Shown piece after piece: positions 24,984-33,694 of a DNA stretch of 64,000 nt; position 1 is the first letter of the stretch; the number at the start of each line of letters is the position of its first letter. Under the pieces are notes generated by a model. That model worked only from the letters and a program-made list of their open reading frames with translations. It did not search any database and was not told where the DNA came from. Origin of the DNA: Variovorax fucosicus (GTDB lineage: Bacteria; Pseudomonadota; Gammaproteobacteria; Burkholderiales; Burkholderiaceae_C); the NCBI RefSeq assembly GCF_030316825.1, contig NZ_JASZYU010000002.1, forward strand, positions 434,001-498,000, in the 5' to 3' direction. The position numbers and the translations under genes are program-made.

Positions 24984-25997
24984 ATGACCGACCCGACCCG
25001 TACGGAACCCGAAGGTTTCGAGCCTTTTGAGCCTGCGAAAAAGACAGCAAGAGACGATCCCACGAAGGCCGCCGGCTGGGAGCGGGCCACCCTCGAAAAG
25101 CTGGCTTTCGCCGCCTTGCGCGAGCAGAAGGCCACGCGCCGGTGGAAGACTTTCGTCCGGCTGAGCTGGCTGGCCTTTTTCGTGTTCCTGGTCTGGTTCG
25201 CGATGTCGCGCGGCACGCCGACCACCGCCAAGACGACCGCGCACACGGCGGTGGTCGAGATCAAGGGCGAGATCGCAGCCGGTGCCGATGCGAGTGCCGA
25301 ATTCGTCGTCGCGGCGATGAAGACCGCCTTCGAGGACGACGGCGCCAAGGCCGTGGTGCTGCTGATCAACTCGCCGGGCGGCAGCCCGGTGCAGGCCGGC
25401 ATCATCAACGACGAAATCAAGCGGATGAAGGCCAAGTACCACAAGCCGGTCTACGCGGTGGTCGAAGAAACCTGCGCCTCGGCCGCTTACTACATCGCCG
25501 CCGCCACCGACAAGATCTTCGTCGACAAGGCCAGCATCGTCGGCAGCATCGGCGTGCTGATGGACGGCTTCGGCTTCACCGGCACGATGGAGAAGCTCGG
25601 CGTCGAGCGCCGCCTCATCATCTCGGGTGAGAACAAGGGCTTTCTCGACCCGTTCAGCCCGATGAACGACGCGCAGCGCGCGCATGCCCAGAAGATGATC
25701 GACCAGATCCACGACCAGTTCATCGACATCGTCAAGACCGGCCGCGGCGACCGCCTCAAGCTGCAGACGCCCGGCCTGTTCAGCGGCCTGTTCTGGAGCG
25801 GCCAGCAGGCCATCGAGCTTGGTCTCGCCGACCAGCTGGGCAACGTCGACTACGTGGCGCGCGAGGTGGTCAAGGCCGAAGAGGTGATCGACTACACGCG
25901 CCGCGACAACGTGGCTGAAAAGCTGGCCAAGAAGTTCGGTGCCGCGATGGGCGATGCTTCGGTGCGCGCGCTGCGCAGCGTTCCGGCACTGCGCTAG
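24984..25997 (+). CDS. sppA: S49 family signal peptide peptidase
   Basis: A 337-residue membrane-bound serine protease of the short SppA type, expected to cut remnant signal peptides. It has a cytoplasmic N-terminus, one transmembrane helix (about residues 58-75, LSWLAFFVFLVWFAM), then the protease domain with LLINSPGGSPVQAG. The predicted nucleophile is Ser166 in ETCASAAYYIA and the general-base Lys is Lys218 in SGENKGFLDPF, by analogy with Bacillus SppA. It starts 13 bases after the Rieske gene. Its TAG stop shares the palindrome CTAG with the stop of the convergent MFS gene. Confidence 0.92.
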   Translation: MTDPTRTEPEGFEPFEPAKKTARDDPTKAAGWERATLEKLAFAALREQKATRRWKTFVRLSWLAFFVFLVWFAMSRGTPTTAKTTAHTAVVEIKGEIAAGADASAEFVVAAMKTAFEDDGAKAVVLLINSPGGSPVQAGIINDEIKRMKAKYHKPVYAVVEETCASAAYYIAAATDKIFVDKASIVGSIGVLMDGFGFTGTMEKLGVERRLIISGENKGFLDPFSPMNDAQRAHAQKMIDQIHDQFIDIVKTGRGDRLKLQTPGLFSGLFWSGQQAIELGLADQLGNVDYVAREVVKAEEVIDYTRRDNVAEKLAKKFGAAMGDASVRALRSVPALR

Positions 25998-27154
25998 TCG
26001 GCGGTCCCGGCCTGCGCATGGCGGGCCGAGGCCGCCAGTGCGGCTGCGAAACCCACCACCAGCCAGAGCGCCAGGGTCAGCGAGCTGATCCTGGCGAGCA
26101 GGCCGATCGCTGGCGGGCCGAGCATGAAGCCGAGATATGCCGCGGCCGACACCGCCGCGATGCCGCGCGCCGGGTCGATGCCCGGCACCCGCGCCGCCGC
26201 CGAGAACAATATCGGCACCACGTTCGCAAAGCCCACGCCGACGCCGGCAAAGCCCACCAGCGCGAGCCAGGGCCTGTCGGTCAACAGCACCAGCGCCATT
26301 GCCGCAGCGGCGAGCACGGCGCTGCCACGCAGCAGGGGCGCTGGCGCAATGCGCGCACGCAGCGCGTCGCCCCCGAAGCGCGCCGCCGCCATTGCGGCCG
26401 AGAAGCTCGCGTAGGCGAATGCAGCCTGCTTCTGCGGGCTGCCCAGCTCCTGCTGGAGGTAAAGCACGCTCCAGTCGTAGATCGCGCCTTCGGCAATCAA
26501 CCCCAGCGCCGCGAGCACACCCAGAATGACCAGTGCGCCGCGCGGCATGCCGAATCCCGGCGTGGACGGTGCGGCGGAAGCGGTAGCGATGCGGGGCAGC
26601 ATGCGTTGCGAAGCCGCGAGCACCACCGTCGCCATGGCGCCGGCCACCCAGAGCAGGTGTTGTTGCGGCGCCAGCCCGGCCGCGAGTGCCGCGCCACCGG
26701 TCACCGCGCCCGCCATGCCACCGAGGCTGAACATCCCGTGCATGCCGCTCATCAAGGTGTCGCCGCCCAGCAGTTCAAGCTGCGCGGCTTCGGTGTTGAT
26801 CGCGACGTCGAATACGCTGGTGACGATGCCGAACAATGCCAGCAGCACCAGCAGCGCGGCATAGCTCGGGGTGGCGATCAGGCCGGCCAGCAGCAGTGCG
26901 TAGACCGTTCCGCAGATGCGGGCCGTGTCGCGTGCGCCAAAGCGGCCGATCCAGCGGCTGGCACGGGTCAAACCGGCCAGCGCGCCGAAACCGGCGGCGA
27001 GCATGGCCAGGCCCAGCTGCGCTTCATCGACGCCGTAGTGCGCCTTGACGGTGGGGATGTGCACGCCCCAGGTCGCGAAGACGAAGCCTGAAGCAAAGAA
27101 CTGGGCGCGCGAGGCCCAGCGCGTGGCGGCGCCGATCGCGAACGCCACGCTCAT
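25994..27154 (-). CDS. MFS transporter
   Basis: A 386-residue polytopic protein with about twelve hydrophobic helices, starting with a membrane segment containing FATWGVHIPTVKAHYGVDEAQLG. The motif SRWIGRFGARD after helix 2 resembles the MFS loop 2-3 signature. It looks like the YbjJ-type branch of the superfamily, whose substrate is not established. The start ATG shares one base with the stop of the methyltransferase (TGATG), so it forms a leftward operon maf - methyltransferase - transporter. Confidence 0.85.
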   Translation of the reverse strand: MSVAFAIGAATRWASRAQFFASGFVFATWGVHIPTVKAHYGVDEAQLGLAMLAAGFGALAGLTRASRWIGRFGARDTARICGTVYALLLAGLIATPSYAALLVLLALFGIVTSVFDVAINTEAAQLELLGGDTLMSGMHGMFSLGGMAGAVTGGAALAAGLAPQQHLLWVAGAMATVVLAASQRMLPRIATASAAPSTPGFGMPRGALVILGVLAALGLIAEGAIYDWSVLYLQQELGSPQKQAAFAYASFSAAMAAARFGGDALRARIAPAPLLRGSAVLAAAAMALVLLTDRPWLALVGFAGVGVGFANVVPILFSAAARVPGIDPARGIAAVSAAAYLGFMLGPPAIGLLARISSLTLALWLVVGFAAALAASARHAQAGTAD

Positions 27155-27912
27155 CAGCGCCCGATCGCGAACACCGCGGGCAGGCGCTCGTCGGCCGGCA
27201 TCGGCGCGGCGCGCCAGCCCTTGACCGTGTCACTGCGCACGGCCGCGTTGGCCAGCGTGAGGCCGCGTGCGACCGCAAGCCGTGTGTGATGCTGCAAGGT
27301 CTGCAGCAGCGCCTGTTGCAGCACCGCATTCCGGTACGGCGTTTCGATGAACAGCTGGGTCTGGCCGCTGCGCAACGCCAGCGCTTCCAGTTCGCGGATG
27401 CGCTGCACCCGCCCGTCCGCGTCCTGCGGCAGATAGCCGACGAACGCGAAGTTCTGGCCGTTGAGCCCGCTTGCGGCCAGGGCGAGCAGCAGCGACACGG
27501 GCCCGGTCAGCGGCACCACCGGAATGCCGAGGGCGTGGGCGGCACGCGCCACCGACGAGCCCGGATCGGCAACGGCCGGCATGCCGGCCTCACTCAGCAA
27601 ACCCATGTCCTGGCCAGCGAGGGCAGCGGCCAGCAGGGGCCGCGCGTCGAACTGGCCCGCATGGTCGCCCTTCTTGTGCACCTCGCGTGGCAACTCGGTG
27701 ATCTGCTGTGCCTGCAGCGGGGCTGCCAGTGGGACGACCGCGTCGATGCGCTTCAGGTACGCGCGGGCCGACTTTGCGCTCTCGCAGATCCAGTGCGTGA
27801 TGCCCGCTGCCTTCTGCAAGGTGCCGAGTGGCAGGGCGTCCTGCAGCGGCGCCTGCTCGTCGCAACCGAAATCCAGCGGCGCCGGCACCAGATAGAGCGT
27901 GCCGTTGCTCAC
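27154..27912 (-). CDS. SAM-dependent methyltransferase, tetrapyrrole-methylase/RsmI-like fold
   Basis: A 252-residue protein related to RsmI, the 16S rRNA 2'-O-ribose methyltransferase. It starts GTLYLVPAPLDFG rather than the GTLYLVATPIGN usual in RsmI, and has GLLSEAGMPAVADPG and PLTGPVSLLLALAASG, the SAM-binding loops of the family. The changed N-terminal motif suggests a paralogue with its own target. The start is a GTG at 27912 overlapping the maf stop (GTGA). Confidence 0.8.
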   Translation of the reverse strand: MSNGTLYLVPAPLDFGCDEQAPLQDALPLGTLQKAAGITHWICESAKSARAYLKRIDAVVPLAAPLQAQQITELPREVHKKGDHAGQFDARPLLAAALAGQDMGLLSEAGMPAVADPGSSVARAAHALGIPVVPLTGPVSLLLALAASGLNGQNFAFVGYLPQDADGRVQRIRELEALALRSGQTQLFIETPYRNAVLQQALLQTLQHHTRLAVARGLTLANAAVRSDTVKGWRAAPMPADERLPAVFAIGR

Positions 27913-28490
27913 AGCAGCTCCACCCCGGCCGCGCGCAGCATGCGGCAGGTGCGGATCAGCGGTAGACCGACCAGCGCGGTCGGGTCGTCGCTGTCGATCG
28001 CTTCCAGCAGGGCGATGCCCAGCCCTTCGCTCTTGGCGCTGCCGGCGCAGTCGTAGGGTTGCTCGGCACGCAGGTAGTGCTCGATCGCATCGTCGCTGAG
28101 GTCGCGAAACACCACGCGCACCGGCGCGATGTCTTGTTGGGCGAAGCCCGTGGCCTGGCAAACCACTGCGACAGCAGTCTGGAACACCAGCGTCTGGCCG
28201 CGCATGCGGCGCAATTGCGCGGTCGCCCGCTCATGGTCGCCCGGCTTGCCGAGCGCCTCGCCGGCGAGGTCGGCCACCTGGTCGGAGCCGATGACGACGG
28301 CATCGGGGAAGCGGCTGGCCACGGCGCGGGCCTTTTCGAGCGCCAGCCGTTCAGAAAGTGAGCGCGGACTCTCGCCGGAGTGGGGGGTTTCGTCGACTTC
28401 GGGCGCCTGTACCTCGAAGGGCAGGCGCAGGCGGTTCATCAGCTCACGGCGGTAGCGCGAGGTGGAGGCGAGGATCACGGTGCGTTGCAT
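27909..28490 (-). CDS. maf: Maf family nucleotide pyrophosphatase (YceF-like)
   Basis: A 193-residue house-cleaning enzyme that hydrolyses abnormal nucleoside triphosphates; the YceF subfamily prefers 7-methyl-GTP. It has the N-terminal LASTSRYRRELMNRL motif, DETPHSGE, the active-site segment VIGSDQVADL, and C-terminal SAKSEGLGIALLEAI, all typical of YceF-like Maf. Its position next to the DUF177 (YceD) - rpmF - plsX block also matches the enteric yceF neighbourhood. It is divergent from the DUF177 gene across 38 bases. Confidence 0.92.
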   Translation of the reverse strand: MQRTVILASTSRYRRELMNRLRLPFEVQAPEVDETPHSGESPRSLSERLALEKARAVASRFPDAVVIGSDQVADLAGEALGKPGDHERATAQLRRMRGQTLVFQTAVAVVCQATGFAQQDIAPVRVVFRDLSDDAIEHYLRAEQPYDCAGSAKSEGLGIALLEAIDSDDPTALVGLPLIRTCRMLRAAGVELL

Positions 28491-28528
28491 GGGCCGTGAT
28501 TGTGCGGGACGGGTTTAGACTGAGGTGG

Positions 28529-29077
28529 ATGAAGACAGAATTCGCCCCTCAACGGCTCGACGTGGCCGCTTTTGCCGAAACCGCGGCAACGCTGTCCGGC
28601 AGCACCGGGCTCAAGGACTTCCCACGCCTGTCGGCTGAAACCACTGGCGCCACCCCGGACGCCGCGGTGGCATGGGAAGCGCGCGGCGAACAGCGCCCGG
28701 GCCCTTCGGGTGCGCCCGTGCCGTGGCTGCATCTTGCCGCCGAGGCGACAGCGCCGCTGGTTTGCCAGCGCTGCCTGGCGCCGGTCGCGACCGAACTGGT
28801 GGTCGACCGCTGGTTCCGTTTTGCGCCGGACGAAGAGACTGCCGCGGCCGAAGATGAAGCATCGGAAGAGGATGTGCTGGCCATCAGCCGCGAATTCGAC
28901 CTCCAGGCGCTGCTCGAAGACGAGTTGCTGATGGAAGTGCCCGTCACGCCGCGCCACGAGATCTGCCCGGATCCGCCGAGTCTGTCGGCCGTCGATGCCG
29001 ACTTCGAGGCGACGGTGGAGGCCAAGCCGAACCCGTTCGCCGTGCTCGGTGCGTTGCGTCCGCGCAAGCCGGAATAG
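28529..29077 (+). CDS. DUF177 / YceD family protein
   Basis: A 182-residue acidic protein with the CQRCLAPV motif near residue 82 and a following acidic segment (DEETAAAEDEASEED), as in YceD. YceD-family genes sit before rpmF in most proteobacteria, and in other organisms the family is linked to 23S rRNA accumulation; here the function is inferred from that link. The ATG at 28529 has GAGGTGG just upstream. Confidence 0.88.
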   Translation: MKTEFAPQRLDVAAFAETAATLSGSTGLKDFPRLSAETTGATPDAAVAWEARGEQRPGPSGAPVPWLHLAAEATAPLVCQRCLAPVATELVVDRWFRFAPDEETAAAEDEASEEDVLAISREFDLQALLEDELLMEVPVTPRHEICPDPPSLSAVDADFEATVEAKPNPFAVLGALRPRKPE

Positions 29078-29107
29078 GGCGGACTGGCGGCATGTCGCCG
29101 GGCAGGC

Positions 29108-29113
29108 TATAAT
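29108..29113 (+). promoter_or_regulatory. -10 element of an rpmF promoter
   Basis: A perfect TATAAT occurs between the DUF177 gene and rpmF, 83 bases before the rpmF start. No good -35 hexamer is present at the usual distance; the sequence upstream is GC-rich. It probably supplies extra transcription of rpmF and the fatty-acid genes. Confidence 0.5.
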
Positions 29114-29196
29114 CATGGGCTTCGCGCGCACCGTCTGCAGAATGTTCTCGGCAGCGCCCGCACTTCCACCCACCTCATTCAAGTCCAGGAGCCATC

Positions 29197-29379
29197 ATGG
29201 CCGTCCAGCAAAACAAGAAGTCGCCTTCCAAGCGCGGCATGCACCGTTCGCACAACGCTCTCGTGGTGCCCGGCATTGCCGTCGAGCCGACCACCGGCGA
29301 AACGCACCTGCGTCACCACATCAGCCCGAACGGCTTTTACCGTGGCCGCAAGGTTCTGAAGACCAAGTCCGAAGCCTGA
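29197..29379 (+). CDS. rpmF: 50S ribosomal protein L32
   Basis: Sixty-residue basic ribosomal protein. It begins [21 protein letters not shown], the L32 signature, and ends with the VLKTKSEA tail usual for Burkholderiales. An AGGAGC ribosome-binding site lies just upstream. Order DUF177-rpmF-plsX is standard in proteobacteria. Confidence 0.97.
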   Translation: MAVQQNKKSPSKRGMHRSHNALVVPGIAVEPTTGETHLRHHISPNGFYRGRKVLKTKSEA

Positions 29380-29396
29380 TCGCCTGTTTCAACACC

Positions 29397-29439
29397 AAGG
29401 CCCGAAGCTACTTTTGCTGTAGCGTCGGGCCTTTGTTTT
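29397..29439 (+). terminator. Terminator/attenuator between rpmF and plsX
   Basis: A long hairpin with a 9-bp outer stem AAGGCCCGA/TCGGGCCTT (29397-29405 with 29425-29433) and an inner AGCTAC/GTAGC stem is followed by TTGTTTT. The plsX ATG begins two bases after this tail. The T run is broken by a G, so partial read-through into the fatty-acid operon is likely. Confidence 0.75.
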
Positions 29440-29440
29440 G

Positions 29441-30529
29441 ATGCTCACGTCCGTCGCTTCCGCTCCCGTGCCCGCTGCCATCACGCTCGCCGTCGATTGC
29501 ATGGGCGGTGATCATGGCCCGCGCGTCACGCTTGCGGCCTGTCGCGCCTTTCTGGAGCGGCATCCCGAAGCCTCGTTGCTGCTCGTCGGCGCTCCGGCCG
29601 CGCTGGAGGGGCTGAAACACCCGCGTGCCCGTGTCGTGGGCGCGAGCGAGGTGGTGGGCATGGACGATCCGATCGAGATCGCCTTGCGCCGCAAGAAAGA
29701 CTCGTCGATGCGGGTCGCGATCCAGCAGGTCAAGGACGGCGCAGCCCAGGCCGCTATTTCTGCCGGCAACACGGGCGCATTGATGGCGATCGCACGCTAT
29801 CTTCTAAAAACCCTCGACGGCATCGACCGTCCGGCCATTGCGCCGCAATTGCCTAACAGCAAGGGTGGCGCCACCACGGTGCTCGATCTGGGCGCCAATG
29901 TCGATTGTGACGCGGCGGATCTTTTGCAGTTCGCCGTGCTTGGCTCGGCGCTGGTGTCGGCGCTCACCGGCAACGACTCGCCCAGCGTCGGCCTGCTCAA
30001 TGTGGGCGAAGAGGCCATCAAAGGCAGCGAAGTCATTAAAAAAGCCAGCCAATTGCTGCGATCTGCCGCCGATACCGGTGATCTCAATTTTTACGGCAAC
30101 GTCGAAGGCAATGACATTTTCAAAGGCACGACCGACATCGTGGTCTGTGACGGTTTTGTCGGAAATGTGGCGCTGAAAGCCACCGAGGGCGTCGCGTCGA
30201 TGATTGTTGATTTTCTCCGGCAGGAGTATTCGGCCGGCATCTTCAGCAAGTTTGCCGCCATCGTTTCTTATCCGGTTCTAAAATCTCTTAAAAATCGCCT
30301 GGATCATCGGCGCTACAACGGCGCAGCGTTGCTCGGGCTGCGCGGTCTGGTGTTCAAGAGCCATGGCTCGGCCGACGAAGTGGCGTTCGGCCATGCGCTG
30401 GATCGCGCTTATGATGCCGCTCGCAACAACCTGCTCGAACGCGTGCGGGCCCGCATCGCCCACGCCGCGCCTCTGCTCGCGCGGCAGGAACCGGCGGCGC
30501 CGGTCGACGCGACGGCGCTTCACGTTTGA
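29441..30529 (+). CDS. plsX: Phosphate acyltransferase PlsX
   Basis: Makes acyl-phosphate from acyl-ACP for phospholipid synthesis. The 362-residue protein has the conserved [12 protein letters not shown] near the N-terminus, [22 protein letters not shown] and [15 protein letters not shown], all PlsX hallmarks. There is no ribosome-binding site before the ATG at 29441 because the rpmF terminator occupies that space; a GTG at 29468 is an alternative start. Codons in the middle (around 29740-30300, with runs such as AAAAAA and TTCTAAAA) are more A/T-rich than in the neighbours. It overlaps fabH by one base. Confidence 0.95.
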   Translation: MLTSVASAPVPAAITLAVDCMGGDHGPRVTLAACRAFLERHPEASLLLVGAPAALEGLKHPRARVVGASEVVGMDDPIEIALRRKKDSSMRVAIQQVKDGAAQAAISAGNTGALMAIARYLLKTLDGIDRPAIAPQLPNSKGGATTVLDLGANVDCDAADLLQFAVLGSALVSALTGNDSPSVGLLNVGEEAIKGSEVIKKASQLLRSAADTGDLNFYGNVEGNDIFKGTTDIVVCDGFVGNVALKATEGVASMIVDFLRQEYSAGIFSKFAAIVSYPVLKSLKNRLDHRRYNGAALLGLRGLVFKSHGSADEVAFGHALDRAYDAARNNLLERVRARIAHAAPLLARQEPAAPVDATALHV

Positions 30530-31506
30530 TGACCTCTTATTCACGCATCACCGGCACCGGTAGTTATCTGCCGCCGCGCCGGGTGACCAACGACGATCTC
30601 GCGCGGCAACTGGCTGAGCGCGGCATCGAAACTTCCGACCAGTGGATCGTCGAGCGCACCGGCATCCGCGCGCGTCATTTCGTGGACGACGGCGTCAACA
30701 GCAGCGATCTGGCGCTGGAGGCGGCCCGCAAGGCGCTCGAGGCTGCTGGCCGCAGTGCCGACGATATCGACCTCATCATTGTTGCGACGTCGACGCCCGA
30801 CATGGTGTTTCCCTCGTCGGCCGCCATCCTTCAGAACAAGCTCGGGATCGCCGGTTGCCCGGCATTCGACGTCCAGGCTGTCTGCAGCGGATTCGTCTAT
30901 GCGCTGACCGTGGCCGACGCCATGATCCGTACCGGCACCGCGAAGTGCGCGCTGGTTGTCGGCGCCGAGGTGTTCTCGCGCATTCTCGATTTCAACGATC
31001 GCACCACCTGCGTTCTGTTCGGCGACGGCGCCGGCGCCGTGGTGCTCGAGGCGAGTGACGAACCAGGCATCCTGGCCAGCGATCTGCATGCCGACGGCAA
31101 GCACGTCGGCATCCTCTGCGTGCCCGGTCATGTGTCGGGTGGCAAAGTGCTCGGCACGCCGCTGCTGCACATGGACGGCCAGGCCGTGTTCAAGCTTGCG
31201 GTTCGTGTGCTCGAAGAAGCGGCGCGCGCCACGCTGGTCAAGGCTGGCAAGACCGAGGCCGATATCGACTGGCTGATTCCGCACCAGGCCAACATCCGCA
31301 TCATGGAAGGCACGGCGAAGAAGCTGAAGATGTCGCTCGACAAACTGATCGTGACCGTGCACGAGCACGGCAACACCTCGGCCGCGTCGATTCCGCTGGC
31401 GTTGGATGACGCGGTGCGCAGCGGCAAGGTGAAGAAGGGCGATACCGTCATGCTCGAAGGCGTTGGCGGCGGCTTCACCTGGGGTGCGGTGCTATTGAAC
31501 TTGTAG
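30529..31506 (+). CDS. fabH: 3-oxoacyl-ACP synthase III
   Basis: Starts fatty-acid synthesis by condensing acetyl-CoA with malonyl-ACP. The 325-residue thiolase-fold enzyme has the nucleophile Cys119 in [10 protein letters not shown], His in IPHQANIRI and Asn in [12 protein letters not shown], giving the Cys-His-Asn triad. The start ATG at 30529 shares a base with the plsX TGA. It is followed by fabD after 52 bases. Confidence 0.97.
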   Translation: MTSYSRITGTGSYLPPRRVTNDDLARQLAERGIETSDQWIVERTGIRARHFVDDGVNSSDLALEAARKALEAAGRSADDIDLIIVATSTPDMVFPSSAAILQNKLGIAGCPAFDVQAVCSGFVYALTVADAMIRTGTAKCALVVGAEVFSRILDFNDRTTCVLFGDGAGAVVLEASDEPGILASDLHADGKHVGILCVPGHVSGGKVLGTPLLHMDGQAVFKLAVRVLEEAARATLVKAGKTEADIDWLIPHQANIRIMEGTAKKLKMSLDKLIVTVHEHGNTSAASIPLALDDAVRSGKVKKGDTVMLEGVGGGFTWGAVLLNL

Positions 31507-31558
31507 CGCGCAGCGCCCATACAGTGGGCACCACAGCGCGATTTGAGACATACACAAC

Positions 31559-32518
31559 ATGAAGTCTTTCGCTTTTGTCTTTCCCGGGCAGGGCTCGCAG
31601 GCGGTCGGCATGCTCGACGCCTGGGGCGATCACCCGGCGGTCGTGCAAACCCTGCAGGAAGCCTCCGATGCGCTGGGCGAAGACGTCGCCAAGCTCATTC
31701 ATGAAGGCCCGAAAGAGGCGCTGGGGCTGACCACCAACACCCAGCCGGTGATGCTGGTGGCCGGCGTTGCCGCCTGGCGCGCCTGGTTGGCCGAGGGCGG
31801 TGCGCGGCCGGCCGTGGTCGCAGGCCATTCGCTCGGCGAGTACTCCGCGTTGGTTGCGTCCGGCGTGTTGACGTTGGCGCAGGCCGCTCCTCTGGTGCGC
31901 TTTCGTGCCGATGCGATGCAGAAAGCGGTGCCCGTAGGCGCTGGCGCCATGGCGGCCATTCTGGGCATGGATGCCGCAAAGGTGATAGCAGGCTGCGCAG
32001 AAGTGACGGGCGGCTTCAGCCCGAACAGTGGCGAAGTCGTGGAAGCCGTCAATTTCAACGATCCGATGCAGACCGTGATCGCCGGCAGCAAGGCCGCAGT
32101 CGAAAAAGCCTGCGAATTGCTCAAGGCCAGCGGCGCCAAGCGCGCGCTGCCGCTGCCGGTGTCGGCGCCATTCCATTCAAGTTTGATGAAGCCGGCCGCC
32201 GAAGCATTGCGCGAAAAACTCGTGTCGACGGACTTCGCGGCGCCGCAGATCCCCGTTTTGAACAACATCGACGTCGCCGTCGAAAGCGACCCGATCCGAA
32301 TTCGTGACGCATTGGTGCGCCAGGCCGCCGGCCCGGTGCGCTGGGTCGAGAGCGTGCAGGCGCTGCAGGCGCGTGGCGTTGCCGCCATCGTCGAATGCGG
32401 CCCCGGGCGCGTGCTGGCCGGCATGGCCAAGCGCATCGCGCCCGAGCTTGCGGCGACTTCGGTCTACGACCCGGCGACGCTCGCCGACACCCAAACCCTG
32501 CTGGCAGGCATTCCATGA
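31559..32518 (+). CDS. fabD: Malonyl-CoA:ACP transacylase
   Basis: Transfers malonyl from CoA to acyl carrier protein, supplying extender units. The 319-residue protein starts FAFVFPGQGSQAVGML and has the nucleophile motif GHSLGEYSAL. The Arg of LVRFRADAMQ and the His of SAPFHSSLM complete the active site. The stop overlaps the fabG start (ATGA). Confidence 0.97.
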   Translation: MKSFAFVFPGQGSQAVGMLDAWGDHPAVVQTLQEASDALGEDVAKLIHEGPKEALGLTTNTQPVMLVAGVAAWRAWLAEGGARPAVVAGHSLGEYSALVASGVLTLAQAAPLVRFRADAMQKAVPVGAGAMAAILGMDAAKVIAGCAEVTGGFSPNSGEVVEAVNFNDPMQTVIAGSKAAVEKACELLKASGAKRALPLPVSAPFHSSLMKPAAEALREKLVSTDFAAPQIPVLNNIDVAVESDPIRIRDALVRQAAGPVRWVESVQALQARGVAAIVECGPGRVLAGMAKRIAPELAATSVYDPATLADTQTLLAGIP

Positions 32519-33258
32519 GCACCATTCAATTCGAAGGGCAGATCGCGCTGGTCACCGGCGCGACGCGCGGCATCGGCGCGGCCATCGCGCTCGAACTCGC
32601 GCAGCGCGGCCTCAAGGTCATCGGCACCGGCACCACGGAAGAGGGCGCCCAGAAAATCACCGCCGCACTCGGCGCGCATGGCGGTCGCGGTCGGGCCCTG
32701 GATGTCAACGACGGCGCGGCCGTCGATGCGCTGGTCGATGAAATCGTCAAGGCCTACGGTGGCCTGCACGTGCTGGTCAACAATGCCGGCATCACGCGCG
32801 ACATGCTTGCCGCGCGCCTGAAGGATGACGACTGGGATGCGGTGCTCAATACCAACCTCAAGGCCGTGTTCCGTCTTTCGCGCGCCGTGATCCGGCCGAT
32901 GATGAAGCAGCGCTACGGCCGCATCATCAGCATCACCAGTGTGGTCGGCGCTTCCGGCAACGCAGGTCAGGCCAACTACGCTGCGGCCAAGGCCGGCGTC
33001 GCCGGCATGACGCGCGCCCTGGCGCGCGAACTCGGCAGCCGCGCCATCACGGTCAACTGCGTGGCGCCCGGCTTCATCGAAACCGACATGACGGCCAGCC
33101 TGCCCGAGGCCGCGCAACAGGCGCTGCTGAACCAGATCCCGTTGGGCCACCTGGGCAAGCCGGCCGACATCGCGCATGCGGTGGCCTACCTTGCCTCGCC
33201 GCAGGCCAGCTACGTGACGGGGCAGGAACTGCACGTCAACGGCGGCATGCACATGTAA
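32515..33258 (+). CDS. fabG: 3-oxoacyl-ACP reductase
   Basis: NADPH-dependent reduction of 3-oxoacyl-ACP in each elongation cycle. This 247-residue classical SDR has the cofactor motif TGATRGIGAA, the NNAG motif, and the catalytic Ser-Tyr-Lys in ITSVVGASGNAGQANYAAAKAG. It ends with the VTGQELHVNGGMHM tail typical of FabG. The start overlaps fabD. Confidence 0.97.
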   Translation: MSTIQFEGQIALVTGATRGIGAAIALELAQRGLKVIGTGTTEEGAQKITAALGAHGGRGRALDVNDGAAVDALVDEIVKAYGGLHVLVNNAGITRDMLAARLKDDDWDAVLNTNLKAVFRLSRAVIRPMMKQRYGRIISITSVVGASGNAGQANYAAAKAGVAGMTRALARELGSRAITVNCVAPGFIETDMTASLPEAAQQALLNQIPLGHLGKPADIAHAVAYLASPQASYVTGQELHVNGGMHM

Positions 33259-33600
<342 letters not shown>

Positions 33601-33694
33601 TAGGCCTCGCTGACGACCGTTCCGGCCCGCGGCGCTCATCCGCCTCGCGCGCATCACGCAACGGTTTCCAACGCTCCCAGAAAGGTTTGCCGGC

